In this document: piece by piece, positions 15,357 through 22,073 of the stretch
Layout of the letters: each line of letters starts with the position of its first letter
Numbering within the stretch: position 1 is the first letter of the stretch
DNA from: a virus
DNA length: 25,783 nt
Strand: one strand, 5' to 3'
IMG/VR virus record: IMGVR_UViG_3300024301_000084
Coordinates: 1-25,783 of that record
Translations under genes and position numbers: made by a program
Notes under the pieces: model-generated
Told to the model about the DNA's origin: nothing
The model's database searches: none
The model's input: only the letters and a program-made list of their open reading frames with translations

Positions 15357-15711
15357 AGTACTTTTCCTTAATCTGTCATTCACACTTAGCCTGATTAGGC
15401 CAAGTGCAAATTCAACTTTTCCCGTCAAAGTCAAACACATCGTTATAGTAAAACCTTTTTACAGGGAGACGCGGTTACGCTAAACGTCTTTACTTACTGC
15501 TTATAAACGCTGGAACACACATTGCCTAACGACGACTTTGTGCTACCTGTGAGTTGTAATGGTCCAACAGAGCTCACTCATTATTTAAATCTTTTGCACA
15601 CCAGATCTGTCGGCTACAACTCTCGTTGGCAGACCTCAAGGTGAGTCGAGCAACCTCGACCAAACTGAGCATGTTAGCCTATATTAGTAATATATTAGAA
15701 TTGTATTAGTA
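15353..15711. repeat. TATTAGTA direct repeats on both sides of the structured RNA
   Basis: The octamer TATTAGTA occurs at 15353-15360, 15682-15689 and 15704-15711, thus once on one side and twice on the other side of the structured region. The surroundings are AT-rich. They might be remnants of insertion, or binding sites; short AT-rich repeats also arise by chance. Confidence 0.35.
15383..15660 (-). ncRNA. Putative structured noncoding RNA
   Basis: The stretch 15276-15725 has no convincing gene, but many nested inverted repeats. They are 15383-15392/15397-15406 (10 bp, 4-nt loop), 15426-15432/15534-15540 continued by 15441-15445/15527-15531, 15448-15453/15457-15462, 15467-15471/15485-15489, 15551-15558/15615-15622 continued inward by 15564-15571/15606-15613, and 15645-15650/15655-15660. 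In two helices the only non-Watson-Crick pair is G-U if the minus strand is the RNA, but A-C on the plus strand. That favours the minus strand, the same as the flanking genes. I could not match it to tmRNA, RNase P, a group I or II intron, or a tRNA. Its identity and exact ends are unknown. Confidence 0.5.
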
Positions 15712-15725
15712 AGAGATGGTCTCTA

Positions 15726-16145
15726 TTAGCCCTCTTTTAGAATATGAGAGCCGTGTACTTTGATTTGAATGATGCCGTTGTAGTATTCTTTTGTTTCAAG
15801 AACTTTTCTTTCAAATTGTTCTCTTGCTTCTATATAACTACATTCTGCCTTTGATTTGCCGTAATATAATATTTCTCGGGTAAATTGTTCTGTGCCTAGT
15901 TCTTCTACGTCAGCCTTTAATTCGTCGTTTGATCCCCAATAATCACGCCAATCTGATTCTACTGTATAACGTCTTTTTCTAGTTTTGCCTTTGAGTGGTG
16001 GTCTTGATCTTTTAAAACGAGCCAGTTTTTTGCCAATATATTTTCTGCCATTAGTAGTATTCGTGATTAGATATACGAAGCCTATACAGTCTTCCGGAAG
16101 TTCTGTAACAATATTGCCTTCATAAATCCAATCATTGTGATTCAT
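15726..16145 (-). CDS. GIY-YIG nuclease-family protein
   Basis: 139 aa. Residues 21-39 read IGFVYLITNTTNGRKYIGK, the two core strands of the GIY-YIG fold (here G-F-V-Y and K-Y-I-G). Basic residues follow (KLARFKRSRPP), then DYWGSNDELKADVEELG (about 67-83) and a helix with SYIEAREQFER (about 103-113) carrying a candidate metal-binding Glu. The usual fold length is about 90-100 residues, so there is no separate DNA-binding domain. It could be a small homing-type or repair nuclease. It overlaps the 64-aa gene by 14 nt and stands just upstream of the putative structured RNA. Confidence 0.8.
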   Translation of the reverse strand: MNHNDWIYEGNIVTELPEDCIGFVYLITNTTNGRKYIGKKLARFKRSRPPLKGKTRKRRYTVESDWRDYWGSNDELKADVEELGTEQFTREILYYGKSKAECSYIEAREQFERKVLETKEYYNGIIQIKVHGSHILKEG

Positions 16146-16326
16146 TAATTATTTTCCTAAGACCCTGAACTACATCAATACCTAAACCCTCTTTTACAGA
16201 TTTAGATTCTAGATCAGGATACTTAGTAAAAATAGATGCACCGACTATATCTTTATCACTTAAGGTTATATTAATACTGTTACCATGCATATCCATATCC
16301 CAAGTAATATTATCTGTATCGTTCAT
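16132..16326 (-). CDS. Small protein of unknown function
   Basis: 64 aa, acidic, starting MNDTDNITWDMDMHGNSINITLSD. It shows no motif I recognise. Its ATG overlaps the gp46 stop as TAATG, and its end overlaps the GIY-YIG start by 14 nt. This tight packing on both sides supports a real, translationally coupled gene in the gp55-gp47-gp46 transcript. Confidence 0.6.
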   Translation of the reverse strand: MNDTDNITWDMDMHGNSINITLSDKDIVGASIFTKYPDLESKSVKEGLGIDVVQGLRKIINESQ

Positions 16327-18095
16327 TATGCATCCACAATTTCAACCTCTGTATTAAAGGTTGTAAATCCATTTTCTTTCGTTACTTGTAGAACGTTATT
16401 AACACGCCCTACGAGTTCATCACGGTGTGAAATAAGTAAAATGTTTTTGTGACGTTCACGTTCCATTTTCTTTAATACGCCTAGTGCGCTTTCAACACCT
16501 ATTGTATCCATACCACTATCAACTAACTCATCAATACATATTAGATTAACAGGATGATTCATACTTTCAAACACATCACGGAATGCCCAACTTAAACCAA
16601 GTATAAGTCTATTGCGTTCTCCACGTGATAAATTATCAAAATCTAAATCCTGTCCTAATTGTATGATACTAACTGTTAGATCTGGTTGGAATTGAACCTC
16701 GTGCGGTAACCCTAATCTAGTAATATAGTATTCCAGTCTTGTATTCAAGAACTGTAAGTTTTGTTCAATAATACGTTTGCGAATAAAACTATCTTTATTA
16801 GTAAGAAGTTTAAGCAAGAAATCCTGATGATCTTTTAGTTCAGTCAAACGATTTACTTCGTTCCAATCGACTTCTTGTAAGCCAGTATTGCGAAGTGTCT
16901 CAATTTGTTCTGCGTATGGATCTGTTTCTTGTTGCCTACGATTAATCTCACCTGTTACATTTGTAATACTATTTTGATGCTCATACGCTTCTTGAACAGT
17001 ATTATAGTGTAACTTAGGAGCAACACCGAGTTCGCCAAGCTCTTTCAATGCGCTCTTATAATCATTTATCATCTGTGTATCAGAACCAATATGTCTTACC
17101 GACTCTTCTACTAATTCTGTCTTTTGAGCAACAATTTTATCATGTTGCTCGTCATGAATCTCTTGTCCACAAGCATAACATTTGTGTTCCAGTGTAGCAT
17201 CTAAATCTGCTTGTGCTTTATCTAGGCGTTTTTGTTCGCGTTCTACACTTGTTATTAATCTAGCAATTTCACTGTTTATTGTATCAATTTGTTGTTTTTT
17301 AGAATTAAATTCTACAAATCTTGCATGTGCTTGTAGTTCTAATTGAATATCAACCAATTGTAAATTTGAAAGTTCTTGTTGTAAATTTTCAATATCAGAA
17401 TCTTTTTTGTTATACCATACTCTTTGACGTCTTTCTAAATCTTTAATGCTATCGCCTATGCGATCATTAGCCTCTTCTATACCTTTAATTTTGTATGTTT
17501 CTTCTTGAATACTATCACGGGTTTGTTTAGTTAAATCTTTTAGAATTTCAGCCTTTTCGCTAAGTTGCGTAATACCCAATAATTGCTCAATAAGTTCACG
17601 CTGATCATTTGCTCGCATACTCAAGAAGGGTTCAGTGTATGTGTTTAGTGCAACAATGTGTTTGAACATTGTGTGACTCATACCCAACACACGCTCAATT
17701 ACTCGCTGACTTTCACGACCCTCGCCCTGCATTTCATCAGTGCCGGCAGTGTCTGAATCATTAACAATGAAGCGAAACAAATTTGGCTTACGACCACGTT
17801 CAATGCGATAACTTTGTCCGTCTTTCTCAAAGTCAACAGTAACTAGCATTTGTTTGTTGTTTGTTTTGTTGACCAAGTTATCTTTTTTAATATTGTATAA
17901 TGCATTACCATACAATGCATAACTTAATGCATTGACAATAGTAGTCTTACCAGTACCATTACGACTACCATCTCCGCCTAAATCAATATTATTACCTAAG
18001 ACTAAGGTTAGCCCTGCATTGTCAAATTGAACTGCTTGGGTAACATTACCCACACTCATAAAATTCTTTACAGTTATATTTTTAATTTTAAGCAT
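16326..18095 (-). CDS. gp46: Recombination endonuclease subunit gp46 (Rad50-like ATPase)
   Basis: 589 aa (T4: 560). With gp47 it forms the SbcCD/Mre11-Rad50-type complex that resects DNA ends for recombination-dependent replication and host DNA breakdown. Visible parts: Walker A GDGSRNGTGKTT (K50); two coiled-coil arms meeting at a zinc hook CYAC (C306, C309); ABC signature LSRGERNRL (489-497); Walker B LICIDE (518-523) followed by the D-loop; and the switch His in LLISHRDE (H557). All key residues are present, so it should be active. Its ATG overlaps the gp47 end by 8 nt. Confidence 0.97.
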   Translation of the reverse strand: MLKIKNITVKNFMSVGNVTQAVQFDNAGLTLVLGNNIDLGGDGSRNGTGKTTIVNALSYALYGNALYNIKKDNLVNKTNNKQMLVTVDFEKDGQSYRIERGRKPNLFRFIVNDSDTAGTDEMQGEGRESQRVIERVLGMSHTMFKHIVALNTYTEPFLSMRANDQRELIEQLLGITQLSEKAEILKDLTKQTRDSIQEETYKIKGIEEANDRIGDSIKDLERRQRVWYNKKDSDIENLQQELSNLQLVDIQLELQAHARFVEFNSKKQQIDTINSEIARLITSVEREQKRLDKAQADLDATLEHKCYACGQEIHDEQHDKIVAQKTELVEESVRHIGSDTQMINDYKSALKELGELGVAPKLHYNTVQEAYEHQNSITNVTGEINRRQQETDPYAEQIETLRNTGLQEVDWNEVNRLTELKDHQDFLLKLLTNKDSFIRKRIIEQNLQFLNTRLEYYITRLGLPHEVQFQPDLTVSIIQLGQDLDFDNLSRGERNRLILGLSWAFRDVFESMNHPVNLICIDELVDSGMDTIGVESALGVLKKMERERHKNILLISHRDELVGRVNNVLQVTKENGFTTFNTEVEIVDA

Positions 18096-19119
18096 TAATA
18101 TTCAAACCGTTATATATTTCAACTAATACCTGAGTTTTTATTGTATCACTTTGGATGCTTTGTAATTGACTAAGAACTATTTGATCGACATTTTCAACTT
18201 CAACCTCCACACCCATATTCCAATCCTGTGTATGTTCTTCTTTTTTGCTAGGCATGAGAGCAATTTCACGAAGATTATATTGTGCAGCAAATGTTTCCTT
18301 AATGAAGTTTGCCTCTTCATATGTAATAGGAACATCTAGAGTAATTCTACAGTGTGTCTTATTAGACAACACTTCTTCAGGTTTGTCAATTAATTTAGAC
18401 AAAGAAATTGTTCTATATCGTGGAGCATCAGGCCAATTCACAAACTCAGGCTTTCCTCCCCATTTAAGGAACATAATACCACGATCATCGTCCCAGGCAT
18501 CACTATAGTTGTGTGGGAAACAATTACCAGGATAGATGATATTGCCACGTTCCTGCCTTTTATGGAAATGTCCGCTAAAAACCATCTCTGGTTTTTGTAA
18601 GTCATCTGCTTTCAAACCATGTCCATGATCGGGCATCTGTACCATAGCGTTCATGTAAAAGTTGGGGAGTTCAAAATGGCCAAACATATATTTACATTTG
18701 ATATCTTTTACACGTTTCCATTCATCGTCAACTAGCCACGGAACAATAGCAATATCATCTTTTACCAATATCCCATCGTTGACTACTGTGATATTGGGAT
18801 ATTCCAATGCCATTGGAATACTGTTGATCTCACGTTTTTCTCTGTAATAGAGATCGTGATTTCCCATAATCATGTAAGTTTCTTCAAACGCATCATTAAT
18901 TCTGCGTAGATTACTTACAGTGTAATTAAGTGTACTAACATTAATGCTGGCACGATGATGGTGCCAGTCACCCATAAAAATACATTTTGTGATGTTACGT
19001 TTTTTCGCTTCATCAATCATCCATACAATAAAATCTTCACAATCCTGATTATGGGCACGACTGTTATTTTTCATGCCGAAATGGATGTCTGTGAAGACTA
19101 CTACTTCATCAAAAAACAA
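18088..19119 (-). CDS. gp47: Recombination endonuclease subunit gp47 (Mre11-like nuclease)
   Basis: 343 aa (T4: 339). Calcineurin-type metallophosphoesterase that partners gp46. The metal ligands are all visible: D11 and H13 in FTDIHFG, D51 in MGDWHHH, N87 and H88 in MGNHDLYY, H148 in FGHFE, and H184 and H186 in SGHFHKR. The start is TTG at 19117-19119, with GAGG 8 nt upstream inside the gp55 end. The next ATG would delete the D11/H13 motif, which supports TTG. The TTG lies 3 nt after the gp55 stop, so expression is linked to gp55. Confidence 0.97.
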   Translation of the reverse strand: MFFDEVVVFTDIHFGMKNNSRAHNQDCEDFIVWMIDEAKKRNITKCIFMGDWHHHRASINVSTLNYTVSNLRRINDAFEETYMIMGNHDLYYREKREINSIPMALEYPNITVVNDGILVKDDIAIVPWLVDDEWKRVKDIKCKYMFGHFELPNFYMNAMVQMPDHGHGLKADDLQKPEMVFSGHFHKRQERGNIIYPGNCFPHNYSDAWDDDRGIMFLKWGGKPEFVNWPDAPRYRTISLSKLIDKPEEVLSNKTHCRITLDVPITYEEANFIKETFAAQYNLREIALMPSKKEEHTQDWNMGVEVEVENVDQIVLSQLQSIQSDTIKTQVLVEIYNGLNINA

Positions 19120-19122
19120 ATT

Positions 19123-19959
19123 TTATTCCTCTGCGTTAGATTGTTGTTGTTCCCATTCAGCATTGAATGTACGAGTAAAACTTGGGTTTAACCCTTCTTC
19201 TTCAAGTAAATCGTCTCTGATATTTTGATTTCTTTTTTCTAAGTTAAGAACTCTTGTAAAACTATTGTTGATTGCGGCTGTATAATATGCAAATGGATTC
19301 TGACTCTTTGCTTCATTAAACTGTAAACCAATTTGTGTTAACTGAAGTAATGCTTGTCCTCTCATTTCATCTACATATGTATAACCTCGCCAGTTACCTC
19401 GCATACTGTATCTAGAACAAAGCATTAGATACATTTTTGCTAATCTTTCGCTAGTCTTACCATGAGTTGTGCTAAAGAATCCGTTACTTGGCGATCCTTG
19501 CCAATGACTTCTAGCAACCTCAGAAAGTTCACCTTCAATAAAAGAATAATGTTGAAAGGGTGGAAAATTGCATCTTGCATGATGATCTGCTATTGTTTTT
19601 GGATTTGTTTTTCTGCCAGGCTCTTCTGGTATATGTTGAAAAGACATTACACGAATAACAATATCTTCATCATTGATGGTTTTTGGATCAACAACAAACT
19701 CTGAAGCACGTGGCTTTGTTTTTTTCTGTAATTCACCTTGTTCCCATCTTAACACTTCCGCTTCATGTGCTTCTTTTTGTAGTCTAGATGCTCTGTTTTC
19801 TTTTGCTTCTTTTATTTTTTTCTTTGTTAATTCTTTTAAATCTTCTATAATAATATCATATTTTGAGTATTTTTCATCCATTACCCAACTGTATGACATC
19901 TTTGATTTATGTATTTCTTTTAATAATTCTTTATTTGAAAGATAGTGATTTCTCGCCAT
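19123..19959 (-). CDS. gp55: Late transcription sigma factor gp55
   Basis: 278 aa (T4: 185). It directs host RNA polymerase to late promoters, recognising a -10-like TATAAATA element. The sigma-region-2-like core is at about 170-250: MYLMLCSRYSMRGNWRGYTYVDEMRG, then NPFAYYTAAINNSFTRVLNLEKR. The N-terminal 165 residues are extra compared with T4: a Lys/Glu-rich helix (40-80), then an H/C-containing stretch near 126-137. A YLSNKELLKEIHKSKMSYSWV-type start is, as I recall, shared by marine T4-like gp55 proteins. It is the first gene of a minus-strand unit with gp47 and gp46, behind a consensus sigma-70 promoter. AAGGA precedes the ATG. Confidence 0.92.
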   Translation of the reverse strand: MARNHYLSNKELLKEIHKSKMSYSWVMDEKYSKYDIIIEDLKELTKKKIKEAKENRASRLQKEAHEAEVLRWEQGELQKKTKPRASEFVVDPKTINDEDIVIRVMSFQHIPEEPGRKTNPKTIADHHARCNFPPFQHYSFIEGELSEVARSHWQGSPSNGFFSTTHGKTSERLAKMYLMLCSRYSMRGNWRGYTYVDEMRGQALLQLTQIGLQFNEAKSQNPFAYYTAAINNSFTRVLNLEKRNQNIRDDLLEEEGLNPSFTRTFNAEWEQQQSNAEE

Positions 19960-19982
19960 ATTTGTTCCTTTATACTAGATAC

Positions 19983-20011
19983 ATTATAAACATTAACTAT
20001 TTGTTTGTCAA
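19983..20011 (-). promoter_or_regulatory. Consensus host sigma-70 promoter for gp55
   Basis: On the minus strand TTGACA (20006-20011) is followed after exactly 17 nt by TATAAT (19983-19988), a perfect bacterial housekeeping promoter. The gp55 ATG is 24 nt downstream of the -10 box. This indicates early expression by unmodified host RNA polymerase. Confidence 0.85.
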
Positions 20012-20025
20012 GCGGTTTTTTTCAA

Positions 20026-20033
20026 CTAAATAC
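20026..20033 (+). promoter_or_regulatory. Putative late promoter of the baseplate unit (CTAAATAC)
   Basis: CTAAATAC ends 22 nt before the ATG of the nucleotidyltransferase gene, with ACGGAGAA as ribosome site in between. It is back-to-back with the sigma-70 promoter of gp55, giving an early/late divergent control region. Confidence 0.55.
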
Positions 20034-20055
20034 TATTATTACGGAGAACGACTGA

Positions 20056-20637
20056 ATGCGAATTACTGACATCATAACAGAAGCACCCACTACCGACTTA
20101 ATAGTGTTCTATGGCGGAAGATTCCAGCCCATGCATAATGGTCATTACCAAGTGTATCAGGATTTGGTCCAGAAGTTTGGTAGTAACAATGTATTTATCA
20201 GCACTATGGTGGGCAAGAACGCAGAGCCAGAGCGTGATCCGTTCACGTTTGATGAGAAAGCAATGCTAATGACACAAATGTTTGGCATACCATCAGATCA
20301 TATTATTAACACTCATCCGTACAATGTTGACATGACTAAAGCAGGTCGTGATCCCAAGAAAACAGCACTAGTACTAGTTTATGGTGAAAAAGACGCCAAC
20401 AGATTGAAGATGGGATATTTGCGTTGGTGGAAAGACGGTGAGCCACTTGTAACAGCAGATGAGGCTGGTTATGTTTACACTGTGCCTATTAAAGATGCGG
20501 GCCGTAGTGCTACGGATTTCCGTAATACAATGCGTAGTGACGCTCCTGAAGACGACAAGAAGAAAGTTTTCACTGATTTCTTTGGTAAGTTTGATCAACA
20601 AGTTTATGACTTTATTAAAGGTAGGTTAAGAATATGA
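20056..20637 (+). CDS. HxGH-family nucleotidyltransferase (NMN adenylyl-/cytidylyltransferase-like)
   Basis: 193 aa. After a nine-residue leader, FYGGRFQPMHNGHYQVY (18-34) gives the nucleotide-binding HxGH motif (HNGH, 27-30). GRSATDFR (149-156) corresponds to the second, ISxTxxR-like motif. Both active-site parts are therefore present for transfer of a nucleotidyl group. Archaeal-type NadM and phage cytidylyltransferase-like proteins share this layout; the substrate cannot be read from sequence. The N-terminus MRITDIITE-A resembles T4 capsid-targeting peptides (MKTYQEFIAE-A), so the enzyme may be packaged in the head. It leads the late baseplate unit and overlaps the next gene by 4 nt (ATGA). 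Confidence 0.85.
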   Translation: MRITDIITEAPTTDLIVFYGGRFQPMHNGHYQVYQDLVQKFGSNNVFISTMVGKNAEPERDPFTFDEKAMLMTQMFGIPSDHIINTHPYNVDMTKAGRDPKKTALVLVYGEKDANRLKMGYLRWWKDGEPLVTADEAGYVYTVPIKDAGRSATDFRNTMRSDAPEDDKKKVFTDFFGKFDQQVYDFIKGRLRI

Positions 20638-21776
20638 CAGTTGAAAATGGAAATCCTAACACCGAAAATATATTGGGTCAAGAATATAGCCTGGAAGAAT
20701 TATTAGATGAACCCGTAATGGACAAAAATGCTGCGGCCAAGGGTGAAAAGAAAGTTTTAAAATCATCACTCAAGAATAAGGCGAAAACGAAAATCAGAAT
20801 GCAACAAAACGCAGTTAAAAAAGGTAATTGGCCTCCATCTAGTAGTGAAAGTACTGATGTAGAAGGAAACACTGTTCCAGTAAACGATCCAGCCGCCACT
20901 GTTGAGTTTGAAGATGGTAGTACCTATGATGAATTACCAGAAACACTCACAGCAACAGTTGAAAAACCAGTGTCTCCTAACACTAATAAGAAATTTCCTA
21001 GTGATACAAATAGGAACGGCTTTGAGGGTATAAACAGCCAACACAAAGTAAAATTGGTAAGTGTTAATCCTGAAACAAAAGTTTTAATGGAAAACGGAAT
21101 TATGAGGCCATTATCTAAAACTGAAAATGGTATTATTTTTCCTTATACACCGACTATTATGTGGGGATATGCAGCAAATTATGGATCTTATGATATGATC
21201 CATGGCCAGTATCAACAAAATTATTATCAGAATACCCCTAGCCCTACTGTGCAAGTAACAGCGACATTTACATCAGGAACAGCGGAAGAGGGATATTATA
21301 CATTAGCCGCATTACATTTTTTAAAATGGGCCACTAAAGGAGATTTTGGTGCATATGATTCAAGTGGTGAAAAAAGAAATGCAACAGCGGGTGCACCTCC
21401 ACCTATCTTAAGATTTAGTGCATATGGACATGCCGGTGCTAAAAATCTTCCTGTTGTTGTGAGATCTATAAACTATACATATCCTGAAGATATTGACTAT
21501 ATTACATTACAGCCACCTAAAGGCGGCAGGGTAATTAATGGAATATACTATTCTTATAATGAAATTGAAGAGATGAATTATCAAGCAACTGAATTTAACG
21601 AAGGTGAATATGGTGCTGTTAGATATCCTGAATATAAAGAAGATGCAACAATACCTTCTCAGTTACTTGTTACTTTAGATCTAGCAATACAAATTCCTCC
21701 TCAAAGAGTAAGAGACTATTTTAATGTTAAAGAATATGCTCTAGGTAAAACACTAACAGATAAAGGATTTATTTAA
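20634..21776 (+). CDS. gp48: Baseplate tail-tube cap protein (gp48-like)
   Basis: 380 aa (T4 gp48: 364). gp48 sits on the hub and starts tail-tube polymerisation. The first 140 residues are charged and low-complexity. From about 165 the sequence looks like a folded tube-cap domain: IIFPYTPTIMWGYAANYGSYD, later LRFSAYGHAGAKNLPVVVRSINYTYPEDIDYI, and a C-terminus with SQLLVTLDLAIQIPPQRVRDYF ending in GFI. This pattern is tube-like and fits gp48 better than gp54. Its neighbours are other baseplate genes. The stop overlaps the next start (TAATG). The assignment to gp48 rather than gp54 is uncertain. Confidence 0.7.
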   Translation: MTVENGNPNTENILGQEYSLEELLDEPVMDKNAAAKGEKKVLKSSLKNKAKTKIRMQQNAVKKGNWPPSSSESTDVEGNTVPVNDPAATVEFEDGSTYDELPETLTATVEKPVSPNTNKKFPSDTNRNGFEGINSQHKVKLVSVNPETKVLMENGIMRPLSKTENGIIFPYTPTIMWGYAANYGSYDMIHGQYQQNYYQNTPSPTVQVTATFTSGTAEEGYYTLAALHFLKWATKGDFGAYDSSGEKRNATAGAPPPILRFSAYGHAGAKNLPVVVRSINYTYPEDIDYITLQPPKGGRVINGIYYSYNEIEEMNYQATEFNEGEYGAVRYPEYKEDATIPSQLLVTLDLAIQIPPQRVRDYFNVKEYALGKTLTDKGFI

Positions 21777-22066
21777 TGGCAAAAGTTACATATAGATCAG
21801 ATAGTTTATACAGAAGCACACCAATTATAAAGAACAAGTTTTTAGATATTCTTCAATCTAGTATTTCAAACAAAGAAGAAATACTAACTAGATCTTTTAT
21901 TGTTGAGTCTAAATACGATCATAAGCCAGATAAACTAGCATATGACTTGTATGGCAATGCAAAGTTATGGTGGGTATTTGCTGAATTCAATCCTGACACG
22001 TTAAAAGATCCTATTATAGATTTTGTATCTGGATTAGAAATTCAGGTTCCAGTAACATTTAGTTAA
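21776..22066 (+). CDS. gp53: Baseplate wedge protein, gp53-like
   Basis: 96 aa, about half of T4 gp53 (196 aa). Residues 40-93 match the gp53/LysM-like baseplate pattern: FIVESKYDHKPDKLAYDLYGNAKLWWVFAEFNPD, then DPIIDFVSGLEIQVP. Such proteins clamp wedges together around the hub. Only the core domain is present. It overlaps the gp48-like gene by 1 nt and is followed after 7 nt by the hub-like gene. Confidence 0.75.
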   Translation: MAKVTYRSDSLYRSTPIIKNKFLDILQSSISNKEEILTRSFIVESKYDHKPDKLAYDLYGNAKLWWVFAEFNPDTLKDPIIDFVSGLEIQVPVTFS

Positions 22067-22073
22067 AAATATT

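Noticed and set aside
15503-15643. Short plus-strand frame containing LPNDDFVLPV, at first sight like a tmRNA tag (ANDxx)
   Set aside because: There is no Ala-Ala end at a nearby stop, no tRNA-like acceptor or T-arm can be formed around it, and G-U pairs favour the opposite strand as the RNA.
14775-16145. Group I intron with a GIY-YIG homing nuclease
   Set aside because: No split exon is visible on either side: the flanking genes look complete and unrelated, and I could not find the conserved core pairings. The GIY-YIG gene lies outside the structured part.
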